A stretch of DNA of 8,402 nt from an uncultured bacterium. Its GTDB lineage: Bacteria; Bacillota; Clostridia; Oscillospirales; Ruminococcaceae. The stretch covers positions 1-8,402 of the forward strand of contig CAJMLQ010000131.1 of NCBI GenBank assembly GCA_905214265.1. The letters are read 5' to 3'. Positions 1 through 4,423 of this stretch are shown here, in pieces. The position numbers were made by a program, and so were the translations under genes. The notes beneath the pieces are model-generated. The model was not told the DNA's origin, did not search any database, and worked only from the letters and a program-made list of their open reading frames with translations. Positions within the stretch are counted from its first letter, which is position 1; each line of letters opens with the position of its first letter.

Positions 1-66
1 CTCCGCAACAATGGTCTGCCCGTTCCTCTGGGTCGTGATGATGCTGTCGGGGGTTTGTTCTGCCAT
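1..66 (-). CDS. N-terminal fragment of a small protein, possibly TnpW-like (runs off the window)
   Basis: An ATG at 66-64 on the minus strand opens a frame that stays open to the window edge for 22 codons, beginning MAEQTPDSIITTQRNGQTIV. A short polar N-terminus followed by a 'PDSIITTQRNGQTIV' stretch resembles the small transposon-encoded TnpW proteins of clostridial conjugative elements, whose function is not known. The resemblance is from memory and the fragment is short. No good Shine-Dalgarno sequence precedes the ATG (only CCACCAAGAT). The frame also stays open upstream to position 141 without another ATG, so the start is uncertain. It lies downstream of the higBA operon, which has its own terminator at 208-241. 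Confidence 0.35.
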   Translation of the reverse strand, partial: MAEQTPDSIITTQRNGQTIVAE

Positions 67-207
67 ATCTTGGTGGTCAAAAACCGGACAATTCAAGCGG
101 GCGGTGGTTTTCTGCTGCAGGGAGATCGGATTGCACCAGGGTCAGTCTGGAGATTTTCTCTGAAATTGACAAAAGCATTCTCACATGGCAAAACGGATTT
201 TGAGCGC

Positions 208-241
208 AAAAAAGCGGGAGACTATCTCAGTCTTCCCGCTT
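208..241 (-). terminator. Rho-independent terminator of the higBA operon
   Basis: Reading the minus strand just after the antitoxin stop codon, AAGCGGGAAGACT pairs with AGTCTCCCGCTT (one bulged base) around a five-base loop and runs straight into six T residues (213-208). Position and polarity fit the end of the higBA transcript, and it separates that operon from the gene fragment at the left edge. Confidence 0.8.
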
Positions 242-249
242 CTGCTTCT

Positions 250-537
250 TCATCCCATGGTAAAGGGCTGAAACTCAATTTTGATCCGCATCCCCATTCC
301 CGCAGCGAGGCGCTGGAGCGTCCGCAAGGACGGGTTGGCACTGCCGCTCTCCAGTTTGCTGATGTCTGCCTGTGCAATACCGGTCTTTTCGGACAGTTGC
401 TTCTGGGTCATCCCGCTGCTCTTGCGGGCGTCGATCATAGCCTGCATGATGGAGAACTCAGGCTCCAGAGCCTCATACTCTGCCCTGACTTCCGGATCCT
501 GCAGCTGCTCGTTCAAAAAGTCATTGAATTTACTCAT
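250..537 (-). CDS. higA: HigA-type antitoxin, XRE/Cro-C1 helix-turn-helix protein
   Basis: This 95-residue protein carries an XRE helix-turn-helix at about residues 31-82: ARKSSGMTQKQLSEKTGIAQ, then ADISKLESG and NPSLRTLQRLA, which are the usual turn and recognition-helix signatures. The N-terminal 30 residues are acidic and helical, as in antitoxins paired with Gp49-like toxins. The ATG at 537-535 overlaps the toxin stop codon (ATGA, 537-534), so the two are translationally coupled; AGGAGA lies just upstream inside the toxin gene. In this family the antitoxin neutralises the toxin by direct binding and, alone or with the toxin, represses the operon. The paired palindromes at 913-955 are the obvious target. 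The toxin-first order is typical of HigBA. Family assignment is firm; the symbol follows gene order and family. Confidence 0.9.
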   Translation of the reverse strand: MSKFNDFLNEQLQDPEVRAEYEALEPEFSIMQAMIDARKSSGMTQKQLSEKTGIAQADISKLESGSANPSLRTLQRLAAGMGMRIKIEFQPFTMG

Positions 538-893
538 GGTCTGTTCTCCTCTCTGCCGAGATAGTCGGCGCGATATCGCTTCGCCCGCTCAAGTTCAGCA
601 GGCGGTGTCTTCTGTGTTTTCTTGATAAATCCGTTGGTAAGGATCACCCGTCGGCCGACTATGAAAAAGTACAAAACGCGGGAAATATCAGAGCCTACCT
701 TCGCCCGCAGCTCAAAGATGCCATCACCCAGCGGCTTGGAGCACGGCTCCCGGAGATCCGGGCCGTTGTCTGCCAGCAGCGAGATCGTCCGCAACATCTT
801 AGCGCGCATCTTCTTATCCAGGCTCAATATGAAGTCCTTTGCCGGTTCTGTGCCGTCGGCCTTATCATAAAAAATCACTTCATATTCCTGCAC
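534..893 (-). CDS. higB: HigB/RelE-type toxin of the phage-derived Gp49-like family
   Basis: This 119-residue protein matches the Gp49-like/HigB branch of the RelE superfamily, whose members cleave mRNA, usually on the ribosome. Visible signatures are the N-terminal strand EYEVIFYD, a helical hairpin rich in K and R (DKKMRAKMLRTISLL), the core KPLGDGIFELRAKVGSDISR and strand RVLYFFIVGRRVILTNGF, followed by KKTQKTPPAELERAKRYRADY. The conserved ELR and FxKKTQKTP segments are where the basic catalytic residues of the family lie. I place the start at GTG 893-891 because GGCGGG sits six bases upstream and the product then begins VQEYEV, as relatives do. TTG at 899 or 911 would add two or six residues, but either falls next to or before the ribosome binding site. 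Length is normal and nothing is broken, so the pair is probably functional. Confidence 0.88.
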   Translation of the reverse strand: MQEYEVIFYDKADGTEPAKDFILSLDKKMRAKMLRTISLLADNGPDLREPCSKPLGDGIFELRAKVGSDISRVLYFFIVGRRVILTNGFIKKTQKTPPAELERAKRYRADYLGREENRP

Positions 894-912
894 ATTCAAC
901 CCGCCTTCCAAC

Positions 913-955
913 TATGGGATTTATCCTATATTTATTGTATGGGATAAATCCTATA
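913..955. promoter_or_regulatory. Paired operator palindromes upstream of higBA
   Basis: Two 18-bp elements, TATGGGATTTATCCTATA (913-930) and TATGGGATAAATCCTATA (938-955), differ at only two positions and share the palindromic core GGATWWATCC. Their ten-base cores are exact reverse complements of each other. They are 25 bp apart start to start. One fills the -35/-10 spacer of the higBA promoter and the other covers the likely transcription start, an ideal layout for autorepression by HigA or the HigBA complex. Binding is inferred. Confidence 0.7.
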
Positions 956-962
956 TTGTCAA
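934..962 (-). promoter_or_regulatory. Sigma-A-type promoter of the higBA operon
   Basis: On the minus strand TTGACA (962-957) is followed by a 17-bp spacer and TACAAT (939-934), a near-perfect vegetative promoter. Transcription should start near 927, giving a leader of about 34 bases before the GTG start of higB. The spacer is occupied by one of the two operator palindromes. Confidence 0.82.
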
Positions 963-1078
963 GCAGCTTTTGAAATTATTATATCCTCTGCCCGTTCATT
1001 CTATGTTGACCCAGCCCATTTGCAGCGCACCTGCCTTTCGGGACATACTAACCTACGTCTCTCCTGTCATGTCATTCA

Positions 1079-1143
1079 GTACACAGAGGTAGCAATTCCC
1101 GTACAAAGCCGCTGTACCGTACTACCTTTCTGTACAGTAGAAT
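1079..1143 (+). promoter_or_regulatory. Cluster of GTAC-containing repeats, possible operator/promoter of the HTH gene
   Basis: Five GTAC motifs occur within 57 bp: in AGTACACAG (1078-1086), CCGTACAAAG (from 1099), CTGTACCGTAC (1112-1122, two copies) and the palindrome CTGTACAG (1130-1137). A -10-like TAGAAT lies at 1138-1143, but no convincing -35 is at the right distance. The clustering directly ahead of a DNA-binding regulator gene suggests an autoregulatory site; this is inference. Confidence 0.3.
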
Positions 1144-1166
1144 ATAGACAGGAAGGTGGTGATCGC

Positions 1167-1475
1167 TTGGATATTTTGTCGAGAATTAAAACATTGATGG
1201 AAGCACGGGGCTGGACAGCCTACCGGTTGGCAAGTGAGGCCGGTTTGACTGAGTCCACCATTCAAAATCTGTTTCGTCGGAATGGAATCCCCACCCTTCC
1301 CACGTTGGAAGCGGTCTGTTCCGCCTTTGGCATAACGCTTTCTCAGTTTTTTGCTGATGATGATATGGTTGAGTGTACGCCGGAGATCAAACGGTTGATG
1401 GAGGCTTGGACACCCTTGCCTCAGGAGCAGAAGGAGGCCTATCTGAAACTCATGGAGCTCTACCAGCATGATTAG
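1167..1475 (+). CDS. Small Cro/C1-type helix-turn-helix transcriptional regulator
   Basis: This 102-residue protein begins LDILSRIKTLMEARGWTAYR and has an XRE helix-turn-helix at about residues 5-62 (RLASEAGLTESTIQNLFRR, then PTLPTLEAVCSAFGITLSQF). A short acidic linker and a C-terminal helix (PEIKRLMEAW, then QEQKEAYLKLMELY) follow, probably for dimerisation. I chose the TTG at 1167 because AGGTGG lies seven bases upstream and because this regulator type typically begins MDILSRIK. The frame extends further upstream but without a supported start. It is divergent from higBA and precedes the sigma/HTH_16 pair. Such single-domain regulators are common in clostridial mobile elements and usually act as repressors. 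The target here is unknown; the GTAC repeats upstream are candidates. A strong terminator follows. Confidence 0.88.
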   Translation: MDILSRIKTLMEARGWTAYRLASEAGLTESTIQNLFRRNGIPTLPTLEAVCSAFGITLSQFFADDDMVECTPEIKRLMEAWTPLPQEQKEAYLKLMELYQHD

Positions 1476-1579
1476 CGACTTGCCGTGCCACCCGCATTTC
1501 CTCTGGTAAAACTGCATACCCTGTAAGACACGCCGCCCGTCTCCGCGTTGTCTGGCGGCTGATTGTTCATGACCTCTAT

Positions 1580-1622
1580 CGGTGCATAGCATTAGAAATA
1601 ATGCTATGCACCGACTTTTTTT
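1580..1622 (+). terminator. Strong Rho-independent terminator between the regulator and the sigma gene
   Basis: A perfect 15-bp stem, CGGTGCATAGCATTA with its exact complement, closes on a GAAA tetraloop (1595-1598) and is followed by AC and seven T residues (1616-1622). It ends the HTH regulator transcript about 105 bases after its stop codon. Because no clear promoter is seen between this hairpin and the sigma gene, it might also act as an attenuator. Confidence 0.88.
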
Positions 1623-1714
1623 GCGTTTTCTGGGTCATTCCGCCTACCCGCATCGGGATAGGGTGTGAAAGGGGACAAGTAACCGCCTCCGCGGGTAAGG
1701 AGGGAGGTGAAATC

Positions 1715-2131
1715 TTGCATCTTTCACCCTCCCAGAAAGCAAAAGTCTGCAGGCAGTTTGAACGTTTCTGTAAGGATGTGCTGGAATGCGAAAGCATCGA
1801 CTACATCCGACACATAACGGCACGTGCTGAGCACGTGATTACATTTTCCGATCTTCCGGAGCCGGTATTGGAGCAGCTGCACACCACGGATACATACCCT
1901 TCCGATATGTACCTGTTCGATGTGTGCGGCTTCCATCTGCCCATCCACGATGATCGGTTGGGACAAGCACTTTTGGAGATCGGGGTGGAAGGTTACAGCA
2001 TCCTGCTGCTCTCCTTCCTGCTGGATCTGAGCGACCGACAGATCGCCCTGCTCCTCAACAGTTCCAAATCTTCGATTCAGCGCCGCAGAACAGCATTTTT
2101 TGAGACGCTTAAATCCAAAATGAAGGAGTGA
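1715..2131 (+). CDS. Sigma-70-like factor of a Tn916/Tn1549-type conjugative element
   Basis: This 138-residue protein resembles the small sigma-70-family proteins that accompany HTH_16 genes in Tn916/Tn1549-like elements. The C-terminal part (about residues 94-130) is a region-4-like helix-turn-helix: GYSILLLSFLLDLSDRQIAL, then LLNSSKSSIQRRRTAFFETL, where SDRQIA and SKSSIQRRR form the turn and recognition helix. The first 90 residues show no clear region 2, as in other members of this group. I chose TTG at 1715 because AAGGAGGGAGGTG ends six bases upstream; the in-frame ATG at 1601 lies inside the terminator hairpin and has no ribosome binding site. It is translationally linked to the next gene. 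A role in transcribing or regulating element genes is inferred from homologous modules. Confidence 0.82.
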   Translation: MHLSPSQKAKVCRQFERFCKDVLECESIDYIRHITARAEHVITFSDLPEPVLEQLHTTDTYPSDMYLFDVCGFHLPIHDDRLGQALLEIGVEGYSILLLSFLLDLSDRQIALLLNSSKSSIQRRRTAFFETLKSKMKE

Positions 2132-2136
2132 TTGCC

Positions 2137-2388
2137 ATGCCGCGCCATCACAAGAAGCCACGGGCCCTGCTCGACTACGATACCATCGCAGCTGCCTCTA
2201 CCGGCGATCCGGACGCTATGGCCGAAGTTCTCAGACACTTCGATGGCTTCATCTCCAAACTGGCCACCCGCACATTCCGTGATGCCAACAACGTCTCATT
2301 CAGCGGTGTCGACCAGGAGATGAAGGAACGGATGCAGCTGAAGCTCATCGCCAGCATCATTAAGAACTTCGATCCAATCCCCAAGTAA
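2137..2388 (+). CDS. HTH_16-domain protein of a conjugative element
   Basis: This 83-residue protein has the hallmark of the HTH_16 family found after the sigma-like gene in Tn916/Tn1549-like elements: DYDTIAAASTGDPDAMAEVL followed by RHFDGFISKLA, and a C-terminal VDQEMKERMQLKLIASIIKNF segment. The first ten residues are basic (RHHKKPR). I prefer ATG 2137 because AAGGAG (2123-2128) sits eight bases before it; a GTG at 2128 overlapping the sigma stop codon (GTGA) is the alternative. Either way it is cotranscribed and probably coupled with the sigma gene. In related elements the next genes are often an excisionase and a recombinase; here they are absent and an AbiE cassette follows. The exact biochemical role is unknown. 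Confidence 0.85.
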   Translation: MPRHHKKPRALLDYDTIAAASTGDPDAMAEVLRHFDGFISKLATRTFRDANNVSFSGVDQEMKERMQLKLIASIIKNFDPIPK

Positions 2389-2407
2389 CCAGCCCTGCCG
2401 CATTTGG

Positions 2408-2441
2408 GTATGGGCGTTCTTCCCCCTTTCCGCGCCCATAC
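2408..2441. repeat. 9-bp inverted repeat after the sigma/HTH_16 operon
   Basis: GTATGGGCG (2408-2416) is the exact reverse complement of CGCCCATAC (2433-2441), with a pyrimidine-rich 16-base loop. It begins 20 bases after the HTH_16 stop codon. No T tract follows on either strand, so it could be a weak or Rho-aided terminator or an mRNA-stabilising hairpin. Confidence 0.45.
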
Positions 2442-2485
2442 ACCCCCCACCTATGCCGATACTTTGTCTATATCCGCATCGCCTG

Positions 2486-2519
2486 TTTGTAATGAAAACT
2501 GTACAATTTTCGTTACAAA
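2486..2519. promoter_or_regulatory. abiE operator, inverted repeat 1 (upstream copy)
   Basis: TTTGTAATGAAAA (2486-2498) and TTTTCGTTACAAA (2507-2519) form an inverted repeat matching at 12 of 13 positions around eight bases. The whole 34-bp element recurs at 2569-2602 with 29 of 34 positions identical. AbiEi antitoxins of characterised systems bind two inverted repeats ahead of their operon. The loop holds a -10-like TACAAT, but no matching -35 is visible. Confidence 0.7.
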
Positions 2520-2562
2520 TCGTATATTTGACCGTCAAGTCGAGAAAACTAAAGGCACCCAC

Positions 2563-2590
2563 TTGCATTTTGTAATGAAAACTATATAAT
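2563..2590 (+). promoter_or_regulatory. Promoter of the abiE operon
   Basis: A perfect -10 hexamer TATAAT lies at 2585-2590, with a weak -35 TTGCAT at 2563-2568 and a 16-bp spacer. Transcription would start near 2597, about 20 bases before the abiEi start codon, so the leader is little more than the ribosome binding site. The -10 lies inside inverted repeat 2. Confidence 0.65.
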
Positions 2591-2601
2591 ATTCATTACA
2601 A
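2570..2601. promoter_or_regulatory. abiE operator, inverted repeat 2 (promoter-proximal copy)
   Basis: TTGTAATGAA (2570-2579) and TTCATTACAA (2592-2601) are perfect 10-bp inverted arms around a 12-base centre containing the TATAAT of the abiE promoter. A protein bound here would block RNA polymerase directly. It lies one base before the AAGGAGG of abiEi and 83 bp, start to start, from the upstream copy. Confidence 0.75.
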
Positions 2602-2616
2602 CAAGGAGGTGCCGCT

Positions 2617-3228
2617 ATGGCCAATCAGACGATCTACAACTGTATATTGGAGCGCATCCGAGTCGCAGAGCCGGAGTCTGTCTTCGTGTCTACCGACTAT
2701 GTGGATCTGGCTGATGTCAATACGGTGCGGCAGTGCCTGTCCCGTATGGAGCAGACAGGTGAGCTGCAGCGGATCATGCGCGGCGTCTATTACCGGCCCG
2801 TCTTCAGCCAACTGCTGGGTGAGTATGAGGCTCCGTCGCCCCATCACGTGGCGCAGGCCTTGGCCCGGAAGTTCAACTGGAGCATTGCACCCTCCGGCGC
2901 CACCGCACTGAACCTGCTGGGCCTATCTACGCAGGTCCCCGCCAAGTGGTCCTATATCTCCGACGGCCCCTACCACAAGTTCAATGTGGGCAAGTTGGAG
3001 TTAGAGTTTAAGCATCGAAGCAACCGGGAGATCTCCGGATTGTCCTATAAGAGCGCCATGGTCATACAGGCCCTGCGCGCTTTGGGCAAGGAGAATGTGG
3101 ATGACACTACCATTAAAAAACTGCAGCGGCTCCTGACCGATCATGAAAAGCAGGCGCTTTTACAGGAGGCGCAGCAGGCGGTAGCGTGGATCTATAACCT
3201 CATCAAAAAAATCTGCCGGGAGGACTGA
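2617..3228 (+). CDS. abiEi: AbiEi-type antitoxin (DUF6088-like), transcriptional autorepressor of a type IV TA system
   Basis: This 203-residue protein begins with a winged helix-turn-helix at about residues 1-62, ending in the GVYYRP motif usual for AbiEi (RQCLSRMEQTGELQRIMRGV). The domain at about 70-203 contains the typical APSGATALNLLGLSTQVP and ISDGP segments and a basic C-terminus (IYNLIKKICRED). AbiEi proteins neutralise the partner nucleotidyltransferase without a stable complex and repress their own operon. The shape of this one resembles the DUF6088 branch. ATG 2617 is supported by AAGGAGG seven bases upstream. The gene ends one base before abiEii. The two inverted repeats upstream are the likely binding sites. 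Everything needed for a working antitoxin appears intact. Confidence 0.88.
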   Translation: MANQTIYNCILERIRVAEPESVFVSTDYVDLADVNTVRQCLSRMEQTGELQRIMRGVYYRPVFSQLLGEYEAPSPHHVAQALARKFNWSIAPSGATALNLLGLSTQVPAKWSYISDGPYHKFNVGKLELEFKHRSNREISGLSYKSAMVIQALRALGKENVDDTTIKKLQRLLTDHEKQALLQEAQQAVAWIYNLIKKICRED

Positions 3229-3229
3229 T

Positions 3230-4228
3230 ATGTATAACATCGCCAAAGCATCTGAGCAGGACCGCCGTGTTCTGTTTCGTAATACCGCGCAGCAGACAGG
3301 GCTGCATGAAGCTATCATCGAAAAGGACTTCTGGGTCTGCCTGACACTGGACCACCTCTTCCATCACAGTCCCTGGAAGGCGGCCTTCACATTCAAAGGA
3401 GGCACCAGTCTCTCCAAATGCTATGGGCTGATCCAGCGTTTTTCCGAAGATATTGACCTGATCCTGGATTGGCGCGTGCTGGGCTATGGGCTCTATGAGC
3501 CATGGGCACCGCGCAGCAACACAAAGCAGGACCAGTTCAACAAGGATGCAAACGAGCGTGCCGAGCAGTTCCTGCGTGACATCCTCCTCCCTTCCCTGCG
3601 CAGCGAGTTCGGTATCATACTGGGTATGGAAGCGGATCTCTACATAGATCCGGACGACGAGCAGACCATCTGTTTCCGGTACCCCAGTATCTTTAAGACC
3701 GAGTCCATTCTGCAGGTGATCCGTCTGGAGATCGGTGCGCTGGCAGCCTGGACGCCGTCACAGCCGCGGGAGATCCGCCCCTATTCCGCCGAGCGATACC
3801 CAGCTGCTTTCCGGCAGGCCAGCACCGTGGTACTGACCGCAGCGGCTGAGCGCACCTTCTGGGAGAAGGTGACGATCCTGCACCATGAGGCCAATCGCCC
3901 GGAGCATCTGCCGATGCCCAGCCGCTATTCCCGCCACTACTATGACCTGTACTGCATCGCCCACTCTGAAAGCAAAGCGGCCGCCTATGAGGACCTGGAT
4001 CTGCTGGGCCGGGTCGTGGAGTTTAAGATGAAGTTCTATCCCCGTAAGTGGGCGCAGTACGAGCTGGCACGGCCGGGCACCATGAAGCTGTGTCCGCCGG
4101 AATACCGCTATGCTGCGTTGGAGGAGGACTACGCGGTCATGCAGGGCATGATGTTCGGCGAGTGCCCCTCTTTCGCTGACCTGATGGCGTTCATCCGCGA
4201 GCTGGAAGCAGAGATCAACGCTCTATAA
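3230..4228 (+). CDS. abiEii: AbiEii/AbiGii-family nucleotidyltransferase toxin
   Basis: This 332-residue protein shows the nucleotidyltransferase signatures of AbiEii: FKGGTSLSKCY at residues 55-65 (the glycine-containing motif I), SEDIDL at 72-77 with acidic D74 and D76 for metal binding, TFWEKVTILHHE at 209-220 with lysine 213, and YSRHYYDLY at 233-241 with R235 and D239. These correspond to the four conserved motifs of the family. Related toxins (MenT-type) transfer nucleotides to tRNA acceptor ends; AbiE systems block phage by abortive infection or growth arrest. The substrate of this copy is unknown. GGGAGGA lies five bases before the ATG, one base after the abiEi stop, so the two are cotranscribed. 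No catalytic residue appears missing. A terminator follows at 4244. Confidence 0.92.
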   Translation: MYNIAKASEQDRRVLFRNTAQQTGLHEAIIEKDFWVCLTLDHLFHHSPWKAAFTFKGGTSLSKCYGLIQRFSEDIDLILDWRVLGYGLYEPWAPRSNTKQDQFNKDANERAEQFLRDILLPSLRSEFGIILGMEADLYIDPDDEQTICFRYPSIFKTESILQVIRLEIGALAAWTPSQPREIRPYSAERYPAAFRQASTVVLTAAAERTFWEKVTILHHEANRPEHLPMPSRYSRHYYDLYCIAHSESKAAAYEDLDLLGRVVEFKMKFYPRKWAQYELARPGTMKLCPPEYRYAALEEDYAVMQGMMFGECPSFADLMAFIRELEAEINAL

Positions 4229-4243
4229 AGTTCCCCTATAACC

Positions 4244-4291
4244 AAAGCCCTGCACGGAGCCGGAATCGCCAGTGCCGTGCAGGGCTTTTTT
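4244..4291 (+). terminator. Rho-independent terminator of the abiE operon
   Basis: AAAGCCCTGCACGG (4244-4257) pairs perfectly with CCGTGCAGGGCTTT (4275-4288) and runs into a six-T tract (4286-4291). It starts 15 bases after the abiEii stop codon and closes the AbiE cassette. Confidence 0.9.
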
Positions 4292-4340
4292 ATGTTCCTT
4301 TTCGATGTGGCTACTCTTTGGTGCAATTACAATAAAAAAC

Positions 4341-4370
4341 TATACAAATGTGCGTGAGCTACGATATAAT
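4341..4370 (+). promoter_or_regulatory. Promoter of the 434-residue protein gene
   Basis: A perfect -10 TATAAT lies at 4365-4370, with TATACA (4341-4346) as a plausible -35 at 18 bp. It lies between the abiE terminator and the next gene, so the cargo genes downstream have their own promoter. The leader would be about 45 bases. Confidence 0.6.
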
Positions 4371-4423
4371 GTTGGTGAAAATCCCAATAACCACCAATGC
4401 ACGCAGATAGGAGCGCACCTATT

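Noticed and set aside
55..564. Long plus-strand open frame over the antitoxin gene
   Set aside because: It is antisense to higA, has no ribosome binding site, crosses the terminator hairpin, and its product has no recognisable domain.
281..870. Plus-strand open frames over higA and higB (281-625 and 622-870)
   Set aside because: Both are shadows of convincing minus-strand toxin and antitoxin genes.
1003..1011. TTGACC near 1006 as a -35 element for the HTH regulator
   Set aside because: No -10-like sequence lies 16-18 bp downstream.
1122..1592. Minus-strand open frame of 156 codons
   Set aside because: It is antisense to the HTH regulator, starts inside the terminator region, and its sequence is Cys/Gln/Arg-rich shadow-type protein.
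1724..2161. Minus-strand open frame over the sigma-like gene
   Set aside because: It mirrors the sigma gene, which has the better start, ribosome binding site and recognisable helix-turn-helix.
2408..2441. Hairpin after HTH_16 as a classical terminator
   Set aside because: The 9-bp stem is perfect, but no T tract follows on either strand, so it is listed only as an inverted repeat.
2296..2568. Minus-strand open frames around 2175-2568
   Set aside because: They run across the abiE operator and the HTH_16 gene without any ribosome binding site or recognisable content.
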